In this document: positions 8,230-17,105 of the stretch, piece by piece
How the letters are laid out: the number at the start of each line of letters is the position of its first letter
How positions within the stretch are numbered: position 1 is the stretch's first letter
Source of the DNA: CADDZO01 sp035294145
GTDB taxonomy: Bacteria > Chloroflexota > Dormibacteria > Dormibacterales > Dormibacteraceae
DNA length: 44,345 bases
Assembly (NCBI GenBank): GCA_035294145.1
Contig: DATGLL010000281.1
Span: 1-44,345, forward strand
Direction: 5' to 3'
Program-made: the position numbers and the translations under genes
The notes under the pieces: generated by a model
Seen by the model: the letters and a program-made list of their open reading frames with translations, nothing else
What the model was told of the DNA's origin: nothing
Database searches by the model: none

Positions 8230-8607
8230 ATGTGGACATGGCTTAGGAGCAGGAGCGCGAGCGCGGTAACAGCGACGGCGGCGATCGGGGGCTTCGCCGA
8301 CACCGCTGTCTTTCTCGGCAGGCGCCGCCACCTCTTCACCGAGGCCCCCGGCCGGGCTGCTGGAACGGTCTTGGGGCTGACGCTCTGGGCGGGCTTAGCC
8401 GCGAGCGCCGTAGCCGAGCGGCCCCCGGGGTGGCGGACGCTCGCCCTTGCGTCGACCGTCGCCGCGGCGAACACGGCACTCCTGGCGGCCCACCTGCGAG
8501 CGGGGGTGATACGCCCGCGGGCCTTCGTGGGGACGGCACTCGCCACCGTGGCCCTGGCCAGCGCTGTGGCCGGCACCCGGCGGGCGGAGAGGGTTGGCTC
8601 CACCTGA
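8230..8607 (+). CDS. Small integral membrane protein, unknown function
   Basis: This is a 125-aa protein of no recognised family. It has four hydrophobic stretches, at about residues 10-25, 43-62, 70-86 and 97-113, separated by short Arg-rich turns. It opens with MWTWLRSRSAS. The ATG at 8230 has AGGTGA 5 nt upstream. The reverse strand also has a long frame over this DNA, but the plus-strand translation has the regular hydrophobic/basic alternation of a membrane protein. No operon partner is evident apart from the 9-codon ORF in front. Confidence 0.55.
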   Translation: MWTWLRSRSASAVTATAAIGGFADTAVFLGRRRHLFTEAPGRAAGTVLGLTLWAGLAASAVAERPPGWRTLALASTVAAANTALLAAHLRAGVIRPRAFVGTALATVALASAVAGTRRAERVGST

Positions 8608-9208
8608 GTCAGGAGGAGGGAGAGGACCCAGACGGCAGGGACGTCCAGGGGAGGGTGGGTGAAGCCCCGAGGCGATTCCCCGCATCTCGACCCTGAGCCG
8701 GTCTGCTGCTCGCCGAACCCATCCGCCGCCAGCCGGCCGGGCCCGGCCCGGGAAGTGGCCAGGGGGGACCCCAACCAGCCGGCGGCGCGGGAGCAGCTGC
8801 GGCAGGCCGTCGCCGAGAGGGTCCCGTCGGGACCGGTTCCGATGGGGCCTCCGGAACGGAGGCCGTGGTGCGCCTCGTCCTTCCGGTCGCCTCGGTTGGC
8901 CAGGGCCACGCCAGAGATCTGGTGATCGCCCAGGCCGCGCCGACCCTCGGCGGGGCGGCATCATCGAGCACGGTGGCAGTCGATCACCTGAGTGGGCGGG
9001 GCGGCCAACGCTGGCCCTCAGGGGATGGAGCACGAGCGGGCCGCCGAAGCGGCGGCACCGCTCGCTGGGAGGGAGAGTGGCTCGGCGCCGTTGCTCTGCG
9101 CCGGCATCTCTACCCTACGTCCTTCTCCTTGTTGCCCGTCTCGGCCGACGCCGGAGAGGTAGACAAATCCTCAGGCGCCATCGGAGTCGGCGTCCGGGCG
9201 GCGGTGGC
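8608..9208. other. Intergenic region, no gene recognised
   Basis: About 600 bp between the small membrane gene and the 3' end of the PfpI gene (convergent). No domain, terminator with T-tract, or RNA gene was recognised. Confidence 0.45.
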
Positions 9209-9745
9209 TCAGCTCCGGACCGCGGCCGGCGCCAGGCAATCGATGATCGTCCGGCAAAAGTGCGGAAGGTCCGCTGGCATGCGAGAGGTGATGAGGGTAC
9301 CGTCCCGCACCACCGGCTCATCCACCCACTCAGCACCGGCGGCGACCAGATCGTCCTTGATGGAGAAGAAGCTGGTGAGCCGTCGCCCACGGGCCAGCCC
9401 TGCCGAAACCAGCATCCAGCCGGCGTGGCAGATGGCAGCCACCGGCTTGCCTGCGGCGTGCATGTCCCGGACGAATGACACCATGGCCGGGCTCCGACGC
9501 ATGAGGTCGGGGGCATAGCCGCCGGGGATCACGACCGCATCGAAGTCAGCGGTCCGCGCCTCGCTCGCCGCAAGATCGGCGTTGACCGGGTAGCCATGCT
9601 TGCTGGTGAAGGTTCCAGCGCGGCCACTGCCGACCACCTTGACCTCGGCCCCCGTCTCCTTCAGCCGGTAGTACGGGTACCAAAGCTCCAGGTCCTCGTA
9701 GTTGTCCTCCGCCAGGATGGCGATGCGTTTGCCCTCCAGGTCCAT
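9209..9745 (-). CDS. DJ-1/PfpI family protein (type 1 glutamine amidotransferase-like)
   Basis: This 178-aa cytoplasmic protein belongs to the PfpI/YhbO branch, whose members act as deglycases/glyoxalases or stress proteins; the older label is intracellular protease. It opens with LEGKRIAILAEDNYEDLELWYP, split here as LEGKRIAILAEDNYED and LELWYP, which carries the conserved active-site Glu. The nucleophile elbow AAICHAGWML contains the catalytic Cys followed by His. Length matches the family. The start at 9745 is chosen because GAGGAGGG lies just upstream. The frame is open for 28 more codons. A TAGCAT hexamer at 9793-9798 would give a leader of about 40 nt. Confidence 0.92.
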   Translation of the reverse strand: MDLEGKRIAILAEDNYEDLELWYPYYRLKETGAEVKVVGSGRAGTFTSKHGYPVNADLAASEARTADFDAVVIPGGYAPDLMRRSPAMVSFVRDMHAAGKPVAAICHAGWMLVSAGLARGRRLTSFFSIKDDLVAAGAEWVDEPVVRDGTLITSRMPADLPHFCRTIIDCLAPAAVRS

Positions 9746-9792
9746 GACACCCTCCTCGGTGGTTGCGTTGCCATCGACGGCTCCTCGCTCGA

Positions 9793-9798
9793 ATGCTA
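9793..9798 (-). promoter_or_regulatory. Possible -10 hexamer TAGCAT of the PfpI gene
   Basis: TAGCAT on the minus strand, about 47 nt before the ATG at 9745. The first 10 nt (TAGCATTCGA) are the same as at the ctaG leader promoter (29460 down to 29451). Confidence 0.35.
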
Positions 9799-9821
9799 CG
9801 TCAGCTACCGGAGGGGTCGAC

Positions 9822-11156
9822 TCAGGCAACCGGGTGGGGCGGGACGTCAGCTGGTTCGGAGGGGGAGAAGCGGTCCTCTCGGACGCCCAAGATGGTGGCT
9901 GCCGCCACGAGGAAGGCGAGTGCTGCAGTTGCGAAGACGACCTGGTAGCCGGCCTCGGTATGGCCGGTGGCCGAGGCTACGCTGACGATCCCGCCCCCAA
10001 GCGCGGGGGCGACCATCCCCCCCACAGCACCGGACAGGTTCCAGAGGCCCAGGTCGCGACCGACCGTACGGACCGATGGGAGGGAGTCCACGGCCAGCGC
10101 CCAGTCCACGCTGAAATAGCCGCCATATCCGAGTCCGAACAGCCCCCCCAGCGACCACAATGGGATGCTCCCGCCGCCGACGAGGAACAGGATCGCGGCG
10201 CCGGTCATGATCAGCGTGGCGGCGAAGGCCAAGGGCACTCGACGCCGTCGATCCGAGAGGATCCCCAGGGCGAGCGAGCTGGCCACCGCCACCAGGAGGG
10301 CGATCAGCGCCACCGTGGCGGTGGCCTGGACGTAGTTGCTCGCGTGAGCGACCCGAGCGAAGTAGTACTCGATGAAGGTCAGGAAGAGGGTCAGGCCGAC
10401 GATGAACGAGAAACGGGCGACGAAGACCCAGGCGTAGTTGCGATGCCGCCATGGCTCCGTCCACCGAGCCAGGGCGGCACGCACCCCGCCCGACCCCCCC
10501 ACCGGCGGAGCGGACGACTCCTGCACCGCCGCGGTCAGGAGCCCACAAGCCCCGGCAAGGGCCAGCAGGGTCACCAGGTAGTAGGCAGCGGCTCCTTGGG
10601 TGAGGGCCCGAGGGTGGGCCGTAGTGACCGAGCCCAGCAAGGCCAAGGCCAGCCCGAAGCTGGCCGCGTTGCCGAGGATGGTCATCAGGCCGAAGAAGCC
10701 GGATGCGGCTCCGCGCTGTCGAGCCGGCACCAGGTCGGCGAAGAGGCCCTGATACGCCGCCTGGGCCGCATTGTTGCCCACCTGGAGCACCAGGAGCGAG
10801 GCGGCGAAGGTCCAAGGATCATGCGCCCAGAGGAGGCCGACCGAGCCAATGACCTGCACCACGGTCCCCCAGACGACGTGCGGCCGGCGTCGGCCCAGGG
10901 GGGACGTGGTCCGATCGGAGAGCATCCCCACGATCGGCTGGACCGTGATGCTCACCAACGCCGCGGCAGCTCCCAGCCAGCCCAGGTAGCTCGCCTGCTC
11001 AGCGCTGCCCAACGTCCCCGGCGCGACGAAGAGCAGGATCTGGGTTGGGACCACCACGGGCAAGAGCGCCGCGGTCTGGAAGTTCATGGCGAACCACAGG
11101 ACGTTGAGCAACGCCAAGCGATGGCCGGGGAGGTCGACGGGTGCGGGAGCCGACAC
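9822..11156 (-). CDS. MFS transporter, GPH/SLC45 sugar-symporter-like
   Basis: This 444-aa integral membrane transporter has about 12 hydrophobic segments. It has the loop SDRTTSPLGRRRPHVVWG between helices 2 and 3, typical of GPH-type glycoside:cation symporters and SLC45 sucrose carriers, and a related SDRRRRVP repeat in the second half. The substrate is unknown. The start is taken as GTG 11156, 6 nt after TACCCT (11163-11168), implying a leaderless mRNA. The frame is open to 11270, but that extension is not membrane-like. It is divergent from the TPP enzyme/dehydrogenase pair, so it may import a substrate for that pathway; that link is inference from position only. Confidence 0.88.
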   Translation of the reverse strand: MSAPAPVDLPGHRLALLNVLWFAMNFQTAALLPVVVPTQILLFVAPGTLGSAEQASYLGWLGAAAALVSITVQPIVGMLSDRTTSPLGRRRPHVVWGTVVQVIGSVGLLWAHDPWTFAASLLVLQVGNNAAQAAYQGLFADLVPARQRGAASGFFGLMTILGNAASFGLALALLGSVTTAHPRALTQGAAAYYLVTLLALAGACGLLTAAVQESSAPPVGGSGGVRAALARWTEPWRHRNYAWVFVARFSFIVGLTLFLTFIEYYFARVAHASNYVQATATVALIALLVAVASSLALGILSDRRRRVPLAFAATLIMTGAAILFLVGGGSIPLWSLGGLFGLGYGGYFSVDWALAVDSLPSVRTVGRDLGLWNLSGAVGGMVAPALGGGIVSVASATGHTEAGYQVVFATAALAFLVAAATILGVREDRFSPSEPADVPPHPVA

Positions 11157-11162
11157 GCGCCA

Positions 11163-11168
11163 AGGGTA
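11163..11168 (-). promoter_or_regulatory. -10 hexamer TACCCT, leaderless MFS gene
   Basis: TACCCT ends 6 nt before the GTG at 11156 on the minus strand. No -35 match is visible. Confidence 0.5.
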
Positions 11169-11296
11169 GAGCCTGCAGAGGTCCGGCGCGTCGGTGGGGC
11201 CGAGGCCGTGGGGCCACCCTCGGTCCTGTGGCATGCTGAACGGCACGGCTCGGGGCTTGCCCGGGCCCACGTCGTGTCGAGGAGGAGGCGGTCATC

Positions 11297-13033
11297 ATGT
11301 CCGAGATCGTCCACCCGGCGCCGGCCGCGGCGGGAGGCCATCCGGAGGCTTCCACCGGTGGCCGGCTCGTAGCCAGGGCCTTGAAGGCGGCTGGCGTCGA
11401 GACGGTGTTCGCGCTGGCGGGAGGCCACGTCATGGGCCTCCTGGACGCTTGCGTCCCCCTCGGTATCCGGGTCATCGACACCCGCCACGAGGGAGCGGCC
11501 TCGTTCGCCGCCGAGGGCTGGGCTCTGGCCACGGGCCGGCCAGGGGTGGCGGTGGTGACGGCAGGGCCAGGCTTCACCAACTCGCTGAGCGGGCTCTTCG
11601 ACGCCGGGGTCGGGAACGTGCCGATGCTGCTGCTGGGCGGGCGAAGCGGGCTCGGGATGGCGGGACGGGGGGCGGTCTCCGACCTTGACCAGATGGCGAT
11701 CGCCGCCCCAGGGGTGAAATGGGCGGCGGTCTGCTACCAGGCCGACCGCCTGCCTTGCTACGTAGCCGAGGCGTTGTATCGAGCCCAGGCGGGACGGCCC
11801 GGCGCGGTGTACCTCGAGCTTCCGGCCGACGTGCTGGCCGCTCCAGGGACGCCTGCAGGCGGCGTTGAGGGGTTCCCCTCCCCGATCCCTCGCTCCACCG
11901 CCCCTCGTGCCGACATCGACCGGGCCGTGGAGTGGCTCCGGTCGGCGGAGCGCCCGATCGTGGTCGCTGGCGGTGGGGCGTTCTGGGCCGGCGCGGGGGA
12001 GGCCATCCAGCGCCTCTGTGAGGTCGCGCACATTCCCCTGACGACGACCAGCTCCGCTCGAGGGCTAGTGCCGGACAGCCATCCCTGGTGCCTCGGAGGC
12101 CTGGTGCACGGCGGGATCGCCTTGGCGGCGGCGGACGTGGTGCTGGTTCTTGGCAGCGCGTTCAACGCCAACCTCGGCTACGGTCGTCCACCTCTGTTCG
12201 GGGCCCAGCAGCGGGTGATCCAGGTGGACGTTACCGCAGACGGCCTGGGCGGCAACCGTCGCCCCGACCTCGCTCTGGTGGGCGACGTGGCTTGCGTCGT
12301 GACCGACCTGGCCGAGAACTGGAGCGATACCGGGGATGGCCGGGATCGTCGTCAAGCCTGGCTCGAGGAGGCGAAGGCCTACATCGCCAGCGCCCGGTCC
12401 GGCTGGGACGGACAGGTTGACGGGCATGAGGGGAAACGGCTGCACGCCGGGGCCGTGGCCCGCGAGGTGGCCCGCTTCGCCTGGGAGGTGGCCGGTGGGC
12501 AGGCGACGCTGGTGGCCGACGGAGGCGACGCCCTGGCCTGGGCCCTCGCCTACTTCCCCGCCGAGAGGCCGGGAAGGCTCCTGACCACCACCACCGCGCT
12601 GGGCTCGCTGGGGGTTGGCATGCCCTTCGCCTTAGCGGCCAAGGCCGCCCGACCTGAGGAGCCCGTCTTCGCCTTCATCGGTGATGGCTCCTTCGGCCTC
12701 TCCGCCATGGAGATCGACACCGCCATGCGGCACCGGCTCCCAGTGGTGGTCGTCGTCTCCAACAACGCTGGCTGGGGCGACGTTCGCCACGAGTTCGAGC
12801 GCAACCGTGAGTACGAGGGGCCACGGGTGGCGGCGGAGCTGGGGTTCAGTCGCTACGATCACCTCGCCCGTGCCTTCGGCGCTCATGCCGAGCACGTCAC
12901 CCAGGGCGACGAGCTGCGCCCGGCGCTCCAACGTGCTTACCTCAGGGGGCTGCCGGCGGTGATCAACGTGGAGACCGACCCCGAGGTGCAGTGCGCGCTG
13001 CTCCGAGTGGTCGCCGAGATGGAGCTGATGTAG
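11297..13033 (+). CDS. Thiamine-pyrophosphate-dependent lyase/decarboxylase
   Basis: This 578-aa protein has the three-domain fold of acetolactate synthase, benzaldehyde lyase and oxalyl/2-hydroxyacyl-CoA lyase. The N-terminal Pyr domain holds the TPP-activating Glu65 in DTRHEGAA. The central domain follows from about 190-340. The C-terminal PP domain has GDGSFGLSAMEID from residue 462 and the NN pair about 26 residues later. The wording VTAGPGFTNSLSG and SDLDQMAIAAPGVKW is closest, by memory, to the benzaldehyde lyase/2-hydroxyacyl-CoA lyase group, so it probably makes or breaks a C-C bond at a 2-hydroxy carbonyl. The substrate is not established. A strong GAGGAGGAGG precedes the ATG by 8 nt. 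It is directly followed by a zinc dehydrogenase (2-nt gap). Confidence 0.85.
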   Translation: MSEIVHPAPAAAGGHPEASTGGRLVARALKAAGVETVFALAGGHVMGLLDACVPLGIRVIDTRHEGAASFAAEGWALATGRPGVAVVTAGPGFTNSLSGLFDAGVGNVPMLLLGGRSGLGMAGRGAVSDLDQMAIAAPGVKWAAVCYQADRLPCYVAEALYRAQAGRPGAVYLELPADVLAAPGTPAGGVEGFPSPIPRSTAPRADIDRAVEWLRSAERPIVVAGGGAFWAGAGEAIQRLCEVAHIPLTTTSSARGLVPDSHPWCLGGLVHGGIALAAADVVLVLGSAFNANLGYGRPPLFGAQQRVIQVDVTADGLGGNRRPDLALVGDVACVVTDLAENWSDTGDGRDRRQAWLEEAKAYIASARSGWDGQVDGHEGKRLHAGAVAREVARFAWEVAGGQATLVADGGDALAWALAYFPAERPGRLLTTTTALGSLGVGMPFALAAKAARPEEPVFAFIGDGSFGLSAMEIDTAMRHRLPVVVVVSNNAGWGDVRHEFERNREYEGPRVAAELGFSRYDHLARAFGAHAEHVTQGDELRPALQRAYLRGLPAVINVETDPEVQCALLRVVAEMELM

Positions 13034-13035
13034 CC

Positions 13036-14025
13036 GTGCGCGCCGTCGTCCAGGTCGAAGAGCATCGTCTGGAGGTGGTGGAGCTGGAGCCTCCCGAGGT
13101 GGGGCCGGGGGAGCTCCTGGTCCGGGTCGCGGCTTGCGGCATCTGTGGATCGGACCTCAGCTCCTACAAGCGTGGGCTCTTCACCGGGGTGCTGGGGCAC
13201 GAGGTGGCGGGGATCGTGGAGGCGACCGGCCCTGGGGTGGTGGGCTGGCAGCCAGGCGACCCGGTGGTGCTGACGCCGAGCACCGGGTGTGGAGCCTGCG
13301 ACCAGTGCGCCGCGGGCCACTACCATCGCTGCATCGAGTCGCTGACCGGTCGGGGGGCCGTCCGCCCGGGGGGATACGCCGAGCTGCTGGTTGCCCCGGA
13401 ACGGCGGCTTCGGCGGTTGCCGCCGAGCCTGAGCCCGGAGGTGGCCTGCCTGGCCGAGCCGCTCTCGGTGGCCCTCCACGGCATCGGCCGGCTGGGGCCG
13501 GTGCAGGGCCAGAATGCGATCGTGCTCGGGCTCGGCTCGATTGGGCTCTTGGCCTGCGCCGCGCTTCGCTGGTGCGGCGCCCAGGGCGTCTACGGCGTGG
13601 ACCCGGTGGAGCTGCGCCGGGATCTGGCCGGATGCCTCGGCGCCGAGGCGGTGTTCGGCCGAGCCAGCGACGCTCGGGCCGAGTTGGATCCCATCCCCCT
13701 GGTCCTTGAGTGCTCGGGCCGTCCGGAGGCGCTCCAGCAGGCGATTGATCTCGCCGCCCCCGGAGGGAACGTGGTGCTGCTGGGGATTGCGATCGCGGAG
13801 GTACCCGTGATCCCGGTCTTCTGGATCACTCGGGAGATCACCGTCGCCGGCAGCATCAACTCGCGGCTGGAGGACTTCGAGGAGGCCCTCCGCCTCCTAG
13901 AGGCTCGGCCCGAGGTTGGGAGCATCGTGACCAAGAGGGTCTCATTGGAGGAGGTGCCGGAGACCTTCGAGCTGCTGCTCCAGCCCGAGGGCGTGGGCAA
14001 GGTGGTGGTCGACCCTCGTCAGTAG
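13036..14025 (+). CDS. Zinc-dependent medium-chain alcohol/polyol dehydrogenase
   Basis: This 329-aa cytoplasmic dehydrogenase is of the sorbitol/threonine-dehydrogenase type. Catalytic zinc ligands are in CGICGSD and LGHEVAG. The structural zinc lobe is CGACDQCAAGHYHRC with four Cys. The nucleotide-binding motif is GLGSIGLLA near residues 160-168. The start is GTG 13036, immediately after the TPP enzyme stop at 13033, so the two are one operon. A TPP enzyme next to a polyol-type dehydrogenase suggests a small sugar/polyol or hydroxyketone pathway, with the divergent GPH-like carrier as possible importer. The substrate is unproven. Confidence 0.9.
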   Translation: MRAVVQVEEHRLEVVELEPPEVGPGELLVRVAACGICGSDLSSYKRGLFTGVLGHEVAGIVEATGPGVVGWQPGDPVVLTPSTGCGACDQCAAGHYHRCIESLTGRGAVRPGGYAELLVAPERRLRRLPPSLSPEVACLAEPLSVALHGIGRLGPVQGQNAIVLGLGSIGLLACAALRWCGAQGVYGVDPVELRRDLAGCLGAEAVFGRASDARAELDPIPLVLECSGRPEALQQAIDLAAPGGNVVLLGIAIAEVPVIPVFWITREITVAGSINSRLEDFEEALRLLEARPEVGSIVTKRVSLEEVPETFELLLQPEGVGKVVVDPRQ

Positions 14026-14432
14026 CCCAGGCCGGGACCTCACCGCCACCCGCCCTCAAGGTCGGTGCCCATGCCGATGGGTCCCCTGCCCTGGCCTCGT
14101 TCTCGGAGCGGCACCCGAACAAGGTTCTGACCCAGGGCGCGGGGCAGGCCCTGGCGTGGGCAGGCGAGCGCCGGTCAGGAGGAGGCCCTTGGCCTGATCG
14201 GCCGCCCGGCGCCGTCCCATCGGGAGGGCACGACCCGAGGCCGACGCCGATGCCCAAAGGGCAACCACCCGTGAGCGTTTCCCCGAGCCCCGGCCTCCCC
14301 CACCCCGACCTGAGACGGCCTGGGCCCTTGAACCCATCGACGGCGCCGGAACGCCTCCCGGCAGTAGCCTGCCGAGACCGAGCGGCGCTCAGCTCGACCT
14401 CTCCCCGCTCGGGCAAGGCCCCCAGCCGGGTC
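14026..14432. other. Convergent intergenic region, no gene recognised
   Basis: About 400 bp between the dehydrogenase and the 3' end of plsY. Low-complexity Gly/Arg/Pro frames only. No clear terminator with T-tract. Confidence 0.45.
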
Positions 14433-15080
14433 TCAATCGTTGGGCCCGACCAGCCGTTGCCCTGGTCGTCGGTCGAAGATCAGCCGCCCGACCAGGATCT
14501 CGCCCCTCCGATCCCCGCCCCGCAGATCGTCGAGGATGCCGTCCAGACGTTTCAGGACGACCAGAGCGACGATGAGGGCGCTCGCCGCCAGCAGCTCGGC
14601 CGGGCGCCGGCTGACCGCCATGTAGACCACGAAGGCGATCAAGCCCAGCAGCACCCCCGGGGCCGGCTGGCGCAGCAGGCCCCCCAAGGCGTAGAGGCCG
14701 AGCAGCGGGACCAGACCGGGCGGAGAGAGGGCGGCCAGGGCCCCGGTGGCGGTCCCCACCGCGGAGCCGCCGTGGAAGTGGAGCAGGAAGGACCAGCCAT
14801 AGCCCGCCACCGAGCCGACCGCGGCCCCGGCCACGTTCCAAGGTGAGCCGGTGAGCCAACCCGCCGCCCAGGCCGGGCCCACCCCCTGGGCGAAGGTCAG
14901 GGGTCCCACCAGGGCGGCGGGGAGGAGGCCGAGGTTGCGCCAGACGTTGGAGGCCCCGATGTTCCCGGTACCGTAGCGACGGATGTCGATTCCCCGCAGC
15001 CGGCCCACCAAGAGGCCCACCGGCACCGAGCCGGTCACGTACCCCGCCAGGAACCACAGCCCGATCGCGGTCATCGTCAT
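14433..15080 (-). CDS. plsY: Acyl-phosphate:glycerol-3-phosphate acyltransferase
   Basis: PlsY catalyses the first acylation in phospholipid synthesis, moving an acyl group from acyl-phosphate to glycerol 3-phosphate at the cytoplasmic membrane. The 215-aa protein has about five membrane helices. The family motifs are all visible: GSVPVGLLVGR with the following GIDIRRYGTGNIGASNVWRN (motif 1), and HFHGGSAVGTATG (motif 2), in which the usual GGKG(V)AT is GGSAVGT. A third loop carries RRPAE. The ATG at 15080 has GAGGGGA upstream, and its ATGA also overlaps the stop of a 41-codon upstream ORF, so both routes of initiation are possible. Confidence 0.88.
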   Translation of the reverse strand: MTMTAIGLWFLAGYVTGSVPVGLLVGRLRGIDIRRYGTGNIGASNVWRNLGLLPAALVGPLTFAQGVGPAWAAGWLTGSPWNVAGAAVGSVAGYGWSFLLHFHGGSAVGTATGALAALSPPGLVPLLGLYALGGLLRQPAPGVLLGLIAFVVYMAVSRRPAELLAASALIVALVVLKRLDGILDDLRGGDRRGEILVGRLIFDRRPGQRLVGPND

Positions 15081-15202
15081 CGGTCCCCTCGTACCATGTT
15101 GATGATCGAACGGGGTCGTACCTCCCCCGATCGCTTGCGGTCCCAGCCGGTCTCGCCTGGTCGCCCGGCGCCAGAGGCGCCCCTGTCGCTCCCCCGCGAC
15201 AT
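15077..15202 (-). CDS. Leaderless 41-aa upstream ORF coupled to plsY
   Basis: The frame from ATG 15202 to TGA 15079-15077 encodes a basic 41-aa peptide beginning MSRGSDRGASGAGRPGE and ending SIINMVRGDR. The TGA overlaps the plsY start as ATGA. TAAGCT lies 8 nt before its ATG, so the mRNA is probably leaderless or nearly so. No domain is recognised. It may mainly couple translation to plsY. Confidence 0.4.
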   Translation of the reverse strand: MSRGSDRGASGAGRPGETGWDRKRSGEVRPRSIINMVRGDR

Positions 15203-15210
15203 CCTGATTC

Positions 15211-15216
15211 AGCTTA
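15211..15216 (-). promoter_or_regulatory. -10 hexamer TAAGCT of the plsY leader ORF
   Basis: TAAGCT on the minus strand, 8 nt before the ATG at 15202. No -35 match is visible. Confidence 0.4.
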
Positions 15217-15466
15217 CGCGGCCTGGGAGCGGGAGGGTGCCACCGTACGCCGGGCTTCAAGAAGCACGGGATCGTGCCCAGCACCCTCGCTGGACGGCCA
15301 GCAGGTCCCACGCGCCGCTCGCCACCTCGCCTCTCGGTGCTGAGCCTCGCCACAGCCACCGCTGGCCGCGATCGTCTCGACCACGTCCGAGGCGAGGAGC
15401 CGAAGACGCCGTCGAGCTGGATGACGCAGCGGCCGGGATCCCCTCCGAGCGGCAGCCCCCCTCGGT

Positions 15467-15472
15467 CACACT
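15467..15472 (+). promoter_or_regulatory. Possible -10 hexamer CACACT, leaderless start
   Basis: CACACT ends 6 nt before the ATG at 15479. It is one mismatch from the TAnnnT pattern. No ribosome-binding site at normal distance and no -35. Confidence 0.35.
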
Positions 15473-15478
15473 GAGGGC

Positions 15479-16396
15479 ATGAGAGCGATCGTCGCCGCCC
15501 GCAAAGGCGGCCCTGAGGTGTTGGAACTGCGGGAGATGCCTGAGCCTGAGCCGGGCGAGGGTGAGGCACTGGTCCGTGTGCACTCAGCCGGCGTCAACTT
15601 TGCCGACACCTTGGCCACCGCAGGACGTTACCATGCCTCACCTTCCCCTCCCCTGGTGCCTGGCTTGGAGCTGGCGGGAGAAGAGGTCGGGACCGGCAGA
15701 CCGGTGTTGGGGATCGTGCGCGCTGGCGCCTACGCCGAGGTGGCGGCGGTGGACCGTCGCTGGCTCTTCCCAGCCGACGGGATGGACCTTGAGCAGGCCG
15801 GGGCATGGCCGCTGGTCACGTTCACGGCGTGGTTGGCCTTGCACGAGGTGGCCCGCCTGCGCCCAGGCGAGTCGGTGCTGATCACGGCCGGCGCCGGTGG
15901 CCTGGGGTCAGCTGCGATCCAGGTGGCCCGAGCGCTGGGCGCCGGCTGGGTGGTGGCGGTGGCCTCCACACCTGAGAAGCGAGCCTTCGCCCGAGGCCAA
16001 GGAGCCGACGACGCGATCGGCTACGAGGAGCCGTTCCCAGCCGTCGACGTAGTCGTGGACGGGGTGGGTGGCGAAGCATGCGCGCGCGCCCTGGAGGCGA
16101 CCAACCAGCTTGGTCGGGTCGTGCTGCTGGGGCTATCGTCAGGCACTCCTCCCACCATCCCTGGCTTCGGCGAGCTGCGGCGACGGAACGTTGGGATGCT
16201 GTGCTTCAGCTTCGGGGAATTCCGACGGGCCGACCCCGAGCGGGCGGCAACGCTGGTGGCCCCGGCTGTCGAACTCCTACGCCAGGGACGGGTTCGACCA
16301 CCGATCGGACGCGTCTTTGGCCTCGCCGAGGCGGCAGCGGCGCACCGTCTCCTGCTCGGCCGGGGATCGATGGGGAAACTCCTGCTCCGTCCCTAG
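15479..16396 (+). CDS. Zinc-free NADPH:quinone oxidoreductase-like MDR protein
   Basis: This 305-aa cytoplasmic reductase belongs to the quinone oxidoreductase branch of the medium-chain dehydrogenases. It opens with MRAIVAARKGGPEVLELRE and has HSAGVNFADTLATAGRY, where zinc enzymes have Cys ligands. The NADPH-binding stretch is ITAGAGGLGSAAIQVARALG, and VVVDGVGG follows. No zinc lobe is present. Such enzymes reduce quinones or enones with NADPH; the true substrate is unknown. It is divergent from plsY with about 280 bp between it and the plsY leader ORF. Confidence 0.9.
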   Translation: MRAIVAARKGGPEVLELREMPEPEPGEGEALVRVHSAGVNFADTLATAGRYHASPSPPLVPGLELAGEEVGTGRPVLGIVRAGAYAEVAAVDRRWLFPADGMDLEQAGAWPLVTFTAWLALHEVARLRPGESVLITAGAGGLGSAAIQVARALGAGWVVAVASTPEKRAFARGQGADDAIGYEEPFPAVDVVVDGVGGEACARALEATNQLGRVVLLGLSSGTPPTIPGFGELRRRNVGMLCFSFGEFRRADPERAATLVAPAVELLRQGRVRPPIGRVFGLAEAAAAHRLLLGRGSMGKLLLRP

Positions 16397-17105
16397 CGCC
16401 CCAGCGCGGGCTACGAGTGAGCGGGGCCGCCAGGCCGCCGAGACGCCTGCCCCGGCAGCGGAGGAGGGTGCCCGAGGTGACGCCCGACGACCTCCACGCC
16501 GCTGCCCAGGCTGGAGGAGTCCCATCGCCCCCTCCCTCGCTCGGAGAGGCGGCCCGGGAGCGCCTGGATCGGGCTGAGCCTGCCCAACCGGGCAGGAGGA
16601 TGCCGAGAGCCCGGCCGAGGACGAGGGCGGGGCCGGCGAGCGACAGCGCTCGGGGAGGGCCTGAGCGGAGCAAGGGCGAGCCGGGCGGCCCATGGCTCGC
16701 GCTGTGGCACCAACGCCGGGACCGAAGATCCCGCCCCTCCCCGGAGGGGGGCCAGAGCTTCCCGTCCTCAGGCGCCCCTGGAAGAACCCATGAGACCACC
16801 GGGGCGACCGTTGACGGCCGGCAGCAGAATCGGCCCGCCCAGGCGGAACCAGCCTTGGCCCGGTTGGGGTCAGCTCCCCGCTCGACCCCCGACTGGTGCA
16901 GGCGGCAGGCCCGATGCCTGGGCGAGCGGCCCGCGGGCGACGAGGCGAGAGTTCCCGTGACGGGAAGCCCCCGCGAGGGGCGCATGCGAGCTGGTCACCA
17001 CCGCTCCCTCCGGCCCGGCCCTCCCCGGCCACGCGCCGAGATTGCGCGCCCACTCGCCCTTCGCGCGGGGGGAGCGGCGGACGCGCCCGATCTATCCTCC
17101 TCGAC
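16397..17105. other. Intergenic region, no gene recognised
   Basis: About 700 bp. Long frames on both strands are compositional (Arg/Pro/Gly/Ala) with no domain. The promoter of the following dehydrogenase lies at its right end. Confidence 0.45.
17093..17098 (+). promoter_or_regulatory. -10 hexamer TATCCT, leaderless dehydrogenase gene
   Basis: TATCCT ends exactly 7 nt before the GTG at 17106. No -35 match is visible. Confidence 0.5.
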
